From Elmis aenea (taxonomy: Eukaryota; Arthropoda; Insecta; Coleoptera; Elmidae), in contig OX393578.1 of assembly GCA_947652605.1 (NCBI GenBank), forward strand, positions 56,613,415 through 56,677,414: a DNA stretch of 64,000 bases, read 5' to 3'. This document shows, in pieces, positions 44,244 to 56,929 of this stretch (positions within the stretch are counted from its first letter, which is position 1; each line of letters starts with the position of its first letter). Made by a program: the position numbers and the translations under genes. The notes beneath the pieces were generated by a model. It was not told where the DNA came from. It saw nothing but the letters and a program-made list of their open reading frames with translations, and ran no database searches.

Positions 44244-45535
44244 TTAGAGTGCCGTTAACATTTTTACTGAAACCTACTGTAAAACATTCGAATTTATGTT
44301 AAGAAAAAAGCAAGCTAAATAAACTTTAGGATTTTTTCTAATTTCGAATAGCTTTAAAAAGAATTATGGGGTGTTTTTAAACTAAATGAAGATAAAAACA
44401 TATTACTTGGGTTTCTTTAACATAAAATATAAAAAAACCCTGAAATTTAACAAAATAAAATTGTGAGCCTATGCACTTGGATTGTAGTAAAACATTTGAA
44501 GAGCTATAAAAAGCTATTTTACGTTGTTTTTAGACAAACTAACGAAATTTTTGCATTGCTTGCAATATCCTTAACATTTTTTGAAACATGACGACCATTG
44601 CAAAGTTTTTAAATTTTTGGCAAATAAAAATAAAAGAGTACACCCTTGACATATTTTTAAAAATGTCGAAGACCTGTAAAAATTGTTTCAGACCATTTTA
44701 TGAACAAACCTAAGCTGGAAATGCATTGCTTATGGTGTTCTCTAGATTTTTAGAAAATCTGGAGACTATTGCAAAACTTTTGTCAACAAAAATGCAAGGT
44801 TATTTTATACACTTGTAAAGTTTTTGAAAACTTCGAAGACCTGTTTAGGTGTTTTGAGCAAAATTTTGCTGGAAATGCATTATTTAGGATGTTTTCAAAA
44901 TATAGAGACAATTGCAAAGTTTTCCCCTAAGACTGTAGCTAAAATATTGTAAGTTTTTTAAGAAAATGGCATAAAATTCCATTCACACGTTTTAATAAGC
45001 ACTCTATAATAATTATTTAATTAATAATAGTCATTTAAAAAATAGTCGAAGGTATGAGGAAAGTTATAAGTACTTTTTAAGTTTTAAAATTACCGCGTGT
45101 TTTGTAATCCAGATTTTTTCTCAATTTATGTTTTGAATTTTGCATTAGTTGAAATATTATTTAAGTTTATGAGGCAAATTTTTCTTATTTAACCTGAAAG
45201 ACGTTATTAAGGCTAACATTTAACTTTTTAAAATCCTTTAGGATCAGCTGTTATGGTTGAATGAATGTAAACGTTCTTAAAATACGTACAATAAATTTAC
45301 GCTACATGGTTAATGAGTTAGAAGAAGATAGATTTTCCATCGGACGTTGATACTTATATCTAGTTTGGAAATGCAAGACGCTGCTTGTCTCTTTTTAACA
45401 CGTTGGTTGTAACAGTCGCATATGTCGTAGAGTTCTTGCCACCTCCTTTATGTGCTCCTGGTACAAAATATAAGTGGAAAATGTCACCAGCAGATGTCGC
45501 AAGCTACACGATTCTAGAATTTATAATGTACAGCA
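44244..45535. other. AT-rich DNA with loose internal repeats
   Basis: Between 44280 and 44960, phrases such as GCAAAGTTTT and AATGCATTGCTT-like words recur about every 200 bases, suggesting a diverged tandem repeat. No gene. Confidence 0.3.
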
Positions 45536-45750
45536 CAGGGCTGTCTAACTGGCGGGCCGCGGGCCATATTCCGCCCGCGAAAGAACTTTTGTGGCCCCCA
45601 AACACCTTACAAAAAATCACAACTTAACCCTTAATACGATATACATATACATAAAATTTCGCGTATTAGAATTATTATACTTAATAGTGGCCCGCTAAAA
45701 CTTTGGAGGAAAAAAATTGCCCGCACTCATATAGAAGTTGGACAGCCCTA
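45536..45750. mobile_element. hAT MITE, CAGGGCTGTCTAACT type
   Basis: Starts CAGGGCTGTCTAACTGGCGG and ends AAGTTGGACAGCCCTA. GGCCCGC motifs near both ends. No clear target duplication. Second copy at 42938-44243. Confidence 0.75.
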
Positions 45751-45754
45751 AATC

Positions 45755-45898
45755 TAGCTTGTTATGGAACTGTTTTAGAACATTTAAGCATCACTGGATA
45801 GGTCTCAGAAAGGGGAACAATTTGTCTAACTTAAACTTCTGTGTAGCTCTTACCGTTTACGAGATCCCAATAGTGACCTTTCCTTGTGGACCACCCTG
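45755..45898. mobile_element. Single mariner terminal arm
   Basis: Ends ACCACCCTG|TA. The inner sequence (CTCTTACCGTTTACGAGATC) parallels CTCTTACCGTTTCCAAGATA of the DD41D arm at 34826. Confidence 0.5.
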
Positions 45899-47167
45899 TA
45901 TTTTAAACTACTGGTTTGTCCTGAAAAATTTGGGACGATTCGTTAATAATTCTGTTAATCAATAGACAAAGTGTTTTCAAACGAAATGTAAGTAATATGT
46001 TGTGAATGGGTTTAAATGTAAGTTTACATCTATGTATTCTCAATTCAAAATAATCTACTTACGAAGCCATGAAATTTAATAGCAATTTAGAGCAAAAAAC
46101 ATACAATTAATTAGGTATATGATACATGTAATTAAATAGGTACAATTATACTATTAACAATAATCCCTGTTCAAATAGTTTAAAACATGTACGTACAACT
46201 TTGTTAATATTTCTCAGTGATGTTTCTACATGAACATGCAGTGTATAATAAGCTTTCCCAAGCGCAACACAGCGTTCAGTACAATCTGTGCATTTCTGCA
46301 CCAAATTGTTATAACAGGATCTTTCCTCTAAGACATCGCTAAGAAATACAATGTTATTATGTTCCACATAACTATTTATGGTTATTAAAGTTTGCCTCTT
46401 ATGTTCACCCCAAAGATATCTGGGTAAATAACTACTGCATTTGTGTTACAGCTAATTTAAAGGATATTCTTAAAAAAAGAATATGCGTGATATAAAAGGT
46501 AATCTTGAAAATAAATTGGCTTCGGAATAAACTTTCCTCTTTCATAAATCTTGTTAAGTAAAGACAAATGAATAACTAAAAGTTGTATTAAGGCAGAACA
46601 ATACCTAACGGTTATTTACATAATTTTCTTTTATGATACAGAATTAATTTTATTAACTTCATTTCTTAAATTAAATATTTGAAACAATGCTCTCGTAAAT
46701 TGTAATTATTTATACAAAGCAGTAGCGAAACAAACAGAATAGAAATAAAATATACTCCAATTAACTACTTTTTTCTTTTTTTTTAACAGCTGTATTTGAA
46801 CTGTTTAGTTGGAGGCACAATATTTTTTGATTAACTGGTTTTCTTACTTTATAATATGCCATACAATCACTCATTCTATTTCTGAAAAGCATTGCTTATT
46901 AAAGAGAATCTATACTAATTTCTTGTCTCTCCTACTTGTTAAGAAAATAATCTATTAACCACGAGACGAAAAGCTTGATTCGGTATAGATTTCTTTTTAA
47001 AAATAAGTGTGATGAGACAATTACTAAATCCTATCAACTATTTGTTTGTGTGATTACAATGCTACTTTAGGTTCAACGGGAAAATGACCCAACTCTGCCT
47101 CTTTTTTTTTAAATTCAAATATGAGACAGGTCAGTAACGATTAATCAGCGTTCTTTTCGAGTAACTA
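45899..47167. other. AT-rich DNA, no gene seen
   Basis: A 73-codon - strand frame (46367-46146) with several cysteines has no match I recognise. Confidence 0.35.
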
Positions 47168-47186
47168 ATAATAATAATAATAATAA
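47168..47186. repeat. (TAA)n microsatellite, LINE tail
   Basis: Six TAA units immediately 3' of the LINE fragment on the - strand. Confidence 0.75.
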
Positions 47187-47640
47187 GAAATCTTTATTTA
47201 GCCTTTAGCTAATTTTACATCATAATATTAATCCTGCTTATATTTATTTGTACATATATTTTTTAACTATTAAATCTTAACATTATTTTTCACATATTCT
47301 AAACATAGTTTTTTAAAATTTGGTATGGAAGTTTATTTAATTTTCAAAGGTAATTCATTAAAAATCTTGAACCCTTTGTAGTACAAGGCGTTCTGTGCAT
47401 TTATTTTCGTTAATTTCTGTAGTCTAAAGTCGTATTTGTTCCTGGTCTGGTATTCGCGAATGTTACAGTTTTGTATTGAATTTTTAGTCATGAACCATGG
47501 TAAAAAATTATTTATTGCCTTGTATATTAAAAAAAAGGCAATTAAACCTTATACCATTATCAATTGGTTTTTAAGACTTTGCAAACGATTAAACTCACTA
47601 AAAATAGTTTATAGTACCTATTTGTAATTGTCTTTTTACG
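47187..47640 (-). pseudogene. LINE C-terminal relic
   Basis: The - strand codes for NCNIREYQTRNKYDFRLQKL and NALYYKGFKIFNELPLKIK before a stop near 47338. This is the end typical of CR1/Jockey-type reverse transcriptase proteins. A trailer of about 150 bp and the (TTA)n tail follow. Confidence 0.7.
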
Positions 47641-47944
47641 CTGCTCCAATGAATAAATGCATGAATAATTTTAGGAAACCTCGATTTAAACTTTATGAAT
47701 TGTAAAATCTTTATTACAAAAACATGTTGAAAATCTTAGGAAAAAGACAAAATTATAAATTTTTTTCTATTATTTTTCCAAATTACCGCTGTCTACATTC
47801 GTAGCCTACTTAAAAATATTACGTTGCCCTAATAATTAACAATAAAATCGCGATATCTCGGAAAATAACAATTTTAAGGATAACACAGGCTTAATGTTTT
47901 TAAATGACTACTAATTCTTTTTTCTACGACCTCTGATGTAAATG

Positions 47945-48110
47945 ACTCTTACAGTACAGCCTGCATGTATAGCAAGTGGGTCCTTACGCACGGTAAGCAA
48001 AAAGCACAGTTTTTTAAAGAAATGATCAAAGTAGATTCACGTCAAACACTTCCTGCATGCATAGTAAGTGAGTCCTAACGCCCGGTAAGCAAAACGCACA
48101 CTTGTCTAGA
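47945..48110. repeat. Two tandem copies of a dispersed short repeat
   Basis: CCTGCATGTATAGCAAGTGG (47961) and CCTGCATGCATAGTAAGTGA (48052) are each followed by a close match to ACGCACGGTAAGCAAAA. A third start occurs at 61576, just before the 14-bp array element. Confidence 0.6.
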
Positions 48111-50139
48111 AATATCAAAGTAGACTTTCGTGAAAATTGACAAGACAACGTAATTACATGTGTATATTAGTCAAAAAGCTGTTAAAATCGTATGTATTAT
48201 GTGATCGTAGAAAAAGTATGCTACATAACACGAGTTGTAAAGCAATAACGCATTCCTGAAAGGGCTGTATCGCTTAAAATTGTCATAAAAATGTGAATTT
48301 CACGAAAACGGTTTACTTTAGGACCGCATGAACTTGCAAAATTTTTGAAGTACATTTAAAGAGAAGTCTATAACTATAAAACATACTGGGTGTTAAAATT
48401 TTAAAGTTTGAGTCAGTTTCTGGCTGAACCGGAAGTGGTATTGCAACTTTAATATTTTCATCAAATTTTAAACATACGACAACGGTTAGATACCAAATTT
48501 TATTGTAATATCTTTAAAGGTGTTCTAGATATTTGTCTGTTTCTATGCATTTGCGCAGCACTGTATATTTTCTACGCAATTCTCAATTATCTCAGGTTTT
48601 TCTCGTAATACACATTTAGGAAACTAAAAATTTGACGCAGTTAACGTCAAGATGAAAAAATCTAAGCAACTTGCGCTGAATTTAATCATTTACTTGAACA
48701 AAAATCCCAACCGTCTTTGGTCTACAAAGCCATCCTAAAATCCATTTGAAGTTATGGAATTCGGCTTTGATATGTAAGGAGCTCATCAAAAATTGAAAAT
48801 CCCTTAAAGGTTTGACTCGATGACAATTTGTGCCACTGTGAAAGTTTCTTGGTTTGTATCGAATAAATTACTCCATTGCGGTTTGAACGGTAGTTCTGTG
48901 ACTGTAATGAATTATAGAGTAAAATACCAAACCCAACTAGCTCGTTAGTGCATTCTTACATATTACAATAATTTATTGGAATACAGTAATTAATTGCGCC
49001 GATTAAAACAGTTTTACTCCCTGCATTGAGCTTAAATTAAAGTAATTATTTCGGAACATATTAAAACCTCGCTTGATAACTAAAAAATTACATAATCGAA
49101 GCTGCAATTTTAAAAAATTACTTAATTTAACAGTCAGAGCAAAAAAGTTTCCAATATTTTTTTAACTAAAGTCTTTAAAATCAAACGGCAGATAAAAAAT
49201 ATATTTCTGTAAATATTTATTTTAGCCTTCAGCACGTTTTCCTCAGCTAAACTTTAAGATTCAATCAAATTCCTTGCCTTTATTTCTTTAATTCGTTCAA
49301 TTCTCTCAGAAACACAACCCTATAATCTTCAGATTTAATTTTCTCCTTTTCTAATGAACAAATCTCGATTCAACATTTATTTTCTTATCATGTTACATCG
49401 AAGCAACACCTTGTTTAAAAATACAAACAAAAACCTGACCACCGTACAGAAATAATGTAAAAAATTACTGTAACTGGAAGGAAATCAAACTGGCTTAATT
49501 GGGCGACTAATAGCTCGCTTTTCGTCAGATAAAAAATATTTCTTTTTAACCGAAGACTTTATCTGCCCCAATCATTTCTCTGCTACAGTCGAACCCTGAA
49601 AAACTTGAATCCCTAGCAGTATATGTGGTTATACGCCAATCAATAGCAAAAACATATAGAACGAACGCTGATGTGTAAACAAAAAACTCACGAAATACTT
49701 GATCGAAAAAATATTGTTGTTATATGAAACACATAAGATTAATTAAATGCTGGTATTGTGTTTCCTCTTCCGTTTCTAATACATTTCTACTGACTTTCGT
49801 GATCTATATTAATTTTTTGGGAATGAAAAACAATACACAATTTGTGGAACTACTGTGGAAACAAATTTAACATCATGCCAAGTTAGGTATGTCTGGATTA
49901 TTGTGGTGATTCGCTTACAGGAGGGCCAAGACAAACTTACTACAAACGCCACATCGCCAAATTTGTAATATGTTTAAACAATAACAATACGTTGGTCTTT
50001 TCTATGGCAATCCATTTTTAATAACCTCAACTACAGCAGCATTGTGGTTGCCAAAATAAACACAAAAAAAATGAAGGGAAATTTAACTGCGGCGACCCGA
50101 TGGGCCACCCTTAGTAGGCAAGCAGTGAGAAACCAAACT
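48111..50139. other. AT-rich DNA, no gene seen
   Basis: No coding region or element terminus that I can support. Confidence 0.3.
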
Positions 50140-50335
50140 GTTTGCTAGAAGCATTCAGTTTTCGCGAGAAGGGGATTATGCTTCATTACGATAATGCATT
50201 TTTTAATACAGCAACTTTAACTCTCCAGTATTTGGAAATAAACGAACTAATAGGTCATCCACCGTACTCACCTGACTTGGCAATGTATGAGTTTTGGTTA
50301 TTTTTTGGACTTAAAAGAACGTGCGTAGTATAAAG
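50140..50335 (+). pseudogene. Mariner transposase C-terminal fragment
   Basis: IMLHYDNAFFNTATLTLQYL and GHPPYSPDLAMYEFWLFFGL match the HDNA...HPPYSPDLAP.DFWLF block of mariner transposases. The third catalytic acid position reads E (MYEF) instead of D. N-terminal part absent. Confidence 0.75.
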
Positions 50336-50424
50336 GTTAGGTCTTAGAAGGAGATTGGTATTGCCATTTACAATTACAGACAAAAACTAAATTTATGTGC
50401 GTTTTTTATGTTGAAATTGTAAAT

Positions 50425-50569
50425 TCTTTTTCTTCTTCTTGTTCTTCTTCTCCTTCTACCTCTCCTACTCCTCCTCCTCCTCCTCCTTCTTCTCCTGCTT
50501 CTTCTCCTTCTCCTTCTCCTCCTCCTCCTCCTCCTCCTCCTCCTCCTCCTTCTTCTTCTTCTTTTTCTT

Positions 50570-50599
<30 letters not shown>
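50425..50599. repeat. 175-base pyrimidine tract, (CTT)n/(CCT)n
   Basis: Only C and T apart from an isolated G and a few A, built from CTT and CCT triplets. Long frames across it are artefacts. Confidence 0.95.
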
Positions 50600-50600
<1 letters not shown>

Positions 50601-50699
50601 TTTTTACGCCTCTGCACAGTTAGGTGTGAAGCTTATGTTTCTTTTTATGTATGTGGCCTCTTTTTGTATGCTTCCTCCAATCTGCTTCTATCTCTTCAG

Positions 50700-51038
50700 T
50701 TCTCTATTCTTTCTAAAGAAAGGGCAGAAGAAATGCTCAGGATGAGCAGAGTAGACATCAGAGCAGTCACAAGACTCGTCACAGGACACTGTGGGCTTAA
50801 CAAACACTTCTACATAACAGGGCTCTCAGAGATCGATATATGCAGAGGATGTGGTGAAGAAGAAGAAACTCTTCTTCACGTAATATGCCAGTGTAAAAGA
50901 TTCCCACCCTATCGGCGTAGACTTCAAGGGATGGAAAAAGCCAACCAAGAAGTGTTAAGAAAAACACCCTTAAGAAAATCCTGGAGTTTTTCAAAAACAC
51001 AGGACTTCTTAAGGGGCTATCACCAGAGGGTACAATAG
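50700..51038 (+). pseudogene. LINE C-terminal (RNase H tail and zinc knuckle) fragment
   Basis: VTRLVTGHCGLNKHFYITGL and ICRGCGEEEETLLHVICQCK match the C-terminal part of R1/Jockey-type proteins, with a CxxC...H...C zinc motif. Ends LRGYHQRVQ at 51038. Confidence 0.7.
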
Positions 51039-51149
51039 ACCAATAGGTCGCAGTACAGGAACTCGAAAGGGGACCACCTCCGCAGAAATAATAAATAGTT
51101 CTCTAACCTTACTTCACTCGATTCCTCTGAAGCAGCTTCTTTTACCTCC

Positions 51150-51560
51150 TTATTCCAAGTCTTCCTTGGTCTTTTTTTCCAATTTTTCCACCCGTTTGCG
51201 CTTTATATGTTTACCTGGGTTTTCTATCTTCTTCCATTCTATACACCATCTTCCTTGTGTCTCTTGGATGTTTTCGTCTATTGATTGTACTTCTCGGTTT
51301 TGTTCCCACGCGTTTTACCCAAATTTTTTCTCAAAAACCTCATTTCCATACTTCTGATACGACTTTGTCGTTTTTTGATCGTGGTCTATCATGATTCGCA
51401 AACATTTTAGACTTTGCTTATTTTCATAATATTATGTTTACTTACAATTAGTACACTTCGTATGGTTTGCATTAGATCTTTAAATTCCTCCAGTATCGCC
51501 ACATCGTCTGCGGAAATCGATTTATTAAATACTATTTCATCAATTTTCCAGTATTAGAGG
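51150..51560 (-). pseudogene. LINE reverse transcriptase fragment
   Basis: The - strand near 51520-51440 reads SADDVAILEEFKDLMQTIRS, the (A/F)DDVAIL catalytic region. Downstream pieces (WEQNREVQSIDENIQETQGR) fit the connection and C-terminal region. Heavily broken. Confidence 0.6.
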
Positions 51561-52558
51561 CTTGGAAATCGCAAATTAATTAATTAATTTAACATAAACG
51601 ACAAATTAATTGACCTGCATTGTAATTTAACGTGCAGTGTATTTCATAGTGGGCCCAAATTACATACATATTTTGTTATTGTTTGTCATTGTTGTCGTAA
51701 GCATAGGTAGTTTACAAAGGGATGATATAGTAATTAATCTGCTACTAGAATAGCTTCGAGCGCTCCTGCCGAAACGAAAAATTGGTGAATTTTAAAACTA
51801 ATATTGCTATAAAGTATTAACACGTCAATTTTTCAAATTGATGGATCTGTTCTGCGTACCTATCGCGTTGTGACTACGCTGTAGTGCAATAGCTCGTCTT
51901 CCTTCGTGAGTTTTTATCTCATTTGCTCTACGAGTTTCGGAGTTCAAACATAGTGATGTACTTTGACGTGTGATAAAATATTTACAACAGAATTATTAGC
52001 GCGCGATTCGGTTTAAACTCTATACCCAAGTGTTTTAAAATTTAATCATCACTTAAAAAACTATACGCGAAAACAACAGATTAATTATTTATCTAAACCT
52101 TCCCAGCGAACTGGTGTTGAATATTCAAAGGAATTATTATTGTTGCACTAGAAAAATGAATTGTAACAGCTTATAACAGCTACATAAATATAAATTGAGA
52201 GTCTGGTGCGAATTGAAAAATAAGACGTGTTTTTCTGGCCATTATAATTAGAGCAGAATATTGTTATAGAGGTTTAAATAAGCTTTTAATTTGCGGATAA
52301 AACCGTAGCTAGGGACTCGTTTAAAGAGAAATTAGGGTTAATAAAGCTCTTGTACGAATAAAAGACGAAAAGAGAATTACAACAATTAAGGCTGTTTACG
52401 TTAAATATCATTTAATGTACGTTTGATAAGCTTCTGACGTTTTAATTTGTCTGTATATGTTTTGAAGTAACTATAAGGTAAAAAGTGTGTGAATCACATT
52501 ACTTGGTTTAAACACAGTGCTGAAGGTTTAATTGTATTTTAGTAAAATTAGTTTTTGT
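51561..52558. other. AT-rich DNA, no gene seen
   Basis: Nothing recognised. Confidence 0.3.
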
Positions 52559-52920
52559 ACAGAGTTCGCGTTTTTCGAGGGCCACTATGGGGATCTCGTA
52601 AACAGAGTTGCGAATTCGGTTAAATTAGGGCAAAGTTGTATATTCAAGTCCTTAATAATTTGACGCAAACTGAACTTATCTAGCTTTTTTAGTTTTTGAG
52701 CTATAGGGGAAAAGTAAATAAGTGTATTTTGTTTTTTGCCCGTAACTTTTTCATTTGTTGTCAAATTCCATTTCTATAAAAACTTTTTTATGGCCACTTT
52801 TTGCAAGGAATCAAAATCCCCAATTAAATTTTCTATGCGACGTTTCGCTTTTTTTAAATCCTTATCAGGTCAATTTTTTCTTATGGACACTATAACTGAT
52901 TTTAACGTCAATTTGTAGAG
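52559..52920. mobile_element. Single arm related to the 40.7-kb foldback element
   Basis: TCGAGGGCCACTATGGGGAT near 52578 corresponds to TCGAGGCCCACCATGGGGAT near 40750, and a GGCAAAGTTG-like segment follows at similar spacing. No second arm. Confidence 0.5.
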
Positions 52921-53219
52921 CATTTTATTCTGAATTTGACAATGTATAAACTTGATACTTTTTTGCTGAACTTCTTTCCTCATTATTAGCATGTTCTGTT
53001 ATTAGACACTGCAAAAATCGGCAATTACTTCTTTATTTCGAATATTTGCGATATTTTTAGATCGAATTTATGAGCAAATTTTTCGAGAGAATACTAAAAT
53101 AAATGAAACTTCTCGCCAAACGGTGATAGATACGAAGAAAAGTCAAAAGACACTTTTTGTTAAGAATAAAAGGCTCTACACAAATCAAAATCGAGTTTGA
53201 TTTTGAACAGAGCCGTAGT

Positions 53220-53411
53220 AGTTTTTTATAAAATTTATTGAAACAGAACCTCCACAACTCTGCCACTGGTTGCTTGTGGGGCTTGACATTCTCACCGTAT
53301 GTGGTAACCCATAAGGTGGTGCTGTATATCAAATTTGGCTTAAATATATCTACTGGTTGAGAAACGGTTAAAAATTATCGATATTTTTTCGAAAACTTCA
53401 ACACCCTGTAT
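53220..53411. mobile_element. Single mariner-like terminus
   Basis: Right tip CAACACCCTG|TA near 53411. No partner arm seen. Confidence 0.3.
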
Positions 53412-53568
53412 CTTTAAAATGAACCGTTTATGAACCCATGTTAATATGGAATATTCGCTTTAAAATAAGTTTTTGTATTGACTGTTTAAGTCTTGCTACA
53501 AAAAAGTGGACAAAATAATAAATATCACATCATTGTTAATGCGTCAACATTATCACTACTTTATCATT

Positions 53569-53626
53569 ATAAAAACTTCCCTGAGGATGCTGACAACATT
53601 AAGTCAGCGAAACATGTAGGTTTTAT
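53569..53626 (+). ncRNA. Candidate hammerhead ribozyme (short stem III type)
   Basis: Core CTGAGGA at 53581-53587; after one T, stem II GCTGAC/GTCAGC with loop AACATTAA; GAA at 53609-53611; self-complementary ACATGT as stem III; A at 53618 as cleavage nucleotide; stem I from CC/GG and ATAAAA (53569)/TTTTAT (53621). Position 7 is not conserved in hammerheads, so G is acceptable. The extra T before stem II is unusual. Such ribozymes are known from Penelope-like elements, but no such gene is seen nearby. Confidence 0.55.
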
Positions 53627-54617
53627 GGAAAATTAGAGACAATAAAAACCTGTTTAAATACCAGAAAAAAAGTATTTGTACAATTAAACCTTAAATACAT
53701 AAATATATTTATAAATTATGTATTTATATTGTGTATTTTTACTGTTGAAATCTTTATCTTGTCTTATCTAACCTGTGCAGAATATTGTGAAAACTAATTT
53801 TTTTATTAGGCAATATGCTTTAACACAGGTTGAAGATTTATAATTCAAATACATTAGCTTTAAAGCAGCTTGCTATGCGTAACGAAATATTGGAATAAAG
53901 TTCTGGGAATGAATGTAAGTGCTATAAGTTACTTTTAAATTAGATTTGATATTTACTACAAGCTAAATGGTACCATGAACTCGAAAATACGATTTAATTT
54001 AGTCCTGAAAGAGACCTAACTTTTATTAAAGTTGTTACGTATGCTTACAAATTGAAACGACTTTAATTTAAAAGTTCCGTTGATTAATTTGTTTGAGTGT
54101 TAAAAATAAGTGCCAGAGATTCTCATATTTAGAATGAGTTTCGAAAAACTTCTTTGTTGATTTCTAATGAATTATTATTTACTAAAATGCAGTATTTTCT
54201 TAGATAATTAATATGGACGTAAGTGTTTGCAACTCCTGCACTCCTGAAACTGTGTTAATTAAGCTAAAACTACTTTTGTTATATAATGGAATTGAGAACT
54301 GACAAAGACACTCAAAAAACATAGTACAAAAAATTCCGTTTGTTACTTGTTTGTCTTTAAAACTTTGAACTTTACTTAATTGGTGAATTTGTGCAGTACG
54401 CTTGAAACGTAATTATTTTTAAAGTTGTAAAGTTAATAAATAAAATTATGCACTAATTGGCTTGTCTTAACTGATTGTGAGACAAGGTTATCGCAGAGGA
54501 TGATAAATTCTCAAATATAAATTTATTTGTTTAAATTGACAGCGTAATTATACCATAATTGAAAACTTTTGCTGTAGAAAATTTTGTATCTATTAATGTT
54601 TTCGGTTATAGTGTTTA
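53627..54617. other. AT-rich DNA, no gene seen
   Basis: No coding region. A short direct 3' flank of the ribozyme candidate includes AATAAAAACC. Confidence 0.3.
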
Positions 54618-54619
54618 TA

Positions 54620-55634
54620 CAGGGTGTTTTTAAATATTGCAAAAGTGAGGTGATTCGTTATCGAAAATTAGGGGGGTCTTTACTTTAAATTTTTTTCCTT
54701 AGACGTCTCCTTTTGGAGTTACACTCCCCTAAAGGGGAGCGGTAAAATTAGGTTTTTATTTTATTTCTCAAGTTTGGATAAATGTAGAAGAATGATATTA
54801 AGTAGATGTTTTATACTTATTAAAAGGTTTCCCATAGTAATATTTTCAATCATCTCCCACCTTTACAGGAGGCTGAAAAGTTGGTTTTTTAATAAGAACT
54901 TTTTGGTGGATTGAAATTTTGCAATTAAAACTTTTTTGAAAAGCTAATTCGTTTAGAAACTTTTTTTTAATCTGACGTTTTTTTTTTTTTGTAAAACCTA
55001 CCGTTGTGGAGTAAAAAATAAAACAAATGAACATGAAGCATCAAATATTCCAATACAGTGGTGGTTGCCATGGTTTGTTTATGTTCACGTTGGATAGATT
55101 AGACGGGCATTTTTGCATTGTCGCCGCGTAAACGTCAAAATGAATAACACTTCTACCCAATATGAATATAAGCAAACCATGGTAACTACCAAAATGAATC
55201 GTTTTATATTGAAATATTTAATGGTGCATGTTCACTTGTTTTATTTTTTACTTAAAAGCTGTAGGTTTCACAAGAAAAGCTAAAGAACAAATAAAGTTTT
55301 TAAATGACTCAAGCAAAATTTCAACCCACCAAAAAGTTCTGATAAAAAAATCAACAGAGTTCGCATTTTTCAGCCCCCTGTGGAGGTCGGAGATGATTAA
55401 AAATATAACTATGCGAAACCTTTGAATAAATATAAAACATTTACCAAATATCATTCTCCTACATTTATCCAAATTTGAGAAATAAAATAAAAACCTATTT
55501 TTACCGCTCCCCTTTAGGGGGGTGTAACTCCGAAAGGAGACGTATAAGGAACAAATTTGATATGAAAGACCCCCCTTAATTTTCGATAAGGAATCACCTT
55601 CCGACTTTTTTTGCAATATTTAAGAAATACCCTG
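54620..55634. mobile_element. Foldback MITE, copy D, full length
   Basis: TA on both sides (54618-54619, 55635-55636). Starts CAGGGTGTTTTTAAATATTG, ends with the reverse complement of CAGGGTATTTCTTAAATATT. At 1015 bp it shows both arms and the whole central palindrome, so it best represents the family. Confidence 0.85.
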
Positions 55635-55636
55635 TA

Positions 55637-56929
55637 TATCTGCACATACCAGCATAATGTACAATGTTCCACCTTTTACTGTTATATAAAATCCATTCTA
55701 GCTATCACGTCTCATTAAATTAAATCCCATACATTATTTGTAGTTACAAATTTCTCTAGACGTATTACATTTAGTCCTTATTCGATTATACAACCTATAT
55801 ATTCGTCCCATAACTTCTCTGATTTTGTACAGAATCCTTTAATTATTTCGTTTCTGAAAATCAAATTACACTTTATTTTTTAAATTATTAGTTCTGTGAT
55901 TAGTTTGTAATCATACCCAGAGCTTGGCTTAAGTTTTATCGAGTTTTTGGACATAAAAAATTTATTGAATAACCGATGAAGTACTGGTGTGAATAATTTA
56001 AAATACTGGACGAATTTTACGCGTTAACTGGGCGAATAGTGATTGATTGAAATATAAAAAGTGGTAAGAAATTAGACCGAGCTGATAATCATGAAATAAT
56101 GATGTCAACTGAAGGTATAAGGTTGTCGAATAATTTTCCTTGTATTTAAATTTACAAATCGAGGCGATTTAGTTTGAAAAATAAATCCATAGCTTTAGTA
56201 ACATGTGAGTTCTGGACTTGGGCGTTATCGCGCAAATCAACACGCCTTTAGAAAGTTTTCCACGACATGTTTTCACAATTTTGGCCCAAAGTTTTGTTAA
56301 GAAACAACAGTTATATTTTTCCATCGCCGATTTTTCTTGCTGCAAGTAACCAATGAAAATCGTTATTCCAGGAAATGCTCAAACTTTGCATTTGTACTGG
56401 AAAAAGTTTTTACTTGTTTTTTGTTTCTATGACAACATTGGCTTTTGTTTATTAAAAAATACCAAGGCCAACTAACCATCAATATCCCCTTGTCACGAGT
56501 CAATTTACGGCCGTATTAGCTAATTTTAAATTAGCCAAAGCAAGAACCGGCACAATCCCATACGCTACCACTCGTTCCTCATCCAACCAATTGTTATTCC
56601 ATACAGCGCCGCTTACTTTCTGCTAGCATTCACTTTAATACAGTTCATCTTGTGAAGATATATTTCCCAGATACATCAAATTATTCAGTTGCTTTAGTTT
56701 CTAAGAGCACGTTTACCGCATTTAGTGCCATGTTCGTAATAAAAATAAAAAATATGTAGGCGAGAAATTTATTGTAGGGATGAAGACCTAAAAGGAGTAT
56801 ATCCTACTAAAAGCGTATCGCGAGAAAATGTTTAAAACGCCCCCTCATAGGAATTTGAAAACACCAGCTTTAGTATCAGGTTGGTAAAAATATTAATATA
56901 GGTTTTAAATATTTATCTATAAAATGACA
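55637..56929. other. AT-rich DNA, no gene seen
   Basis: 56200-56640 is somewhat richer in GC and may be more of the mariner relic to the right, but no motif is clear. Confidence 0.3.

Noticed and set aside
50395..51038. Serine- or phenylalanine-rich protein across the pyrimidine tract
   Set aside because: Microsatellite translation; only the part after about 50700 has protein-like similarity.
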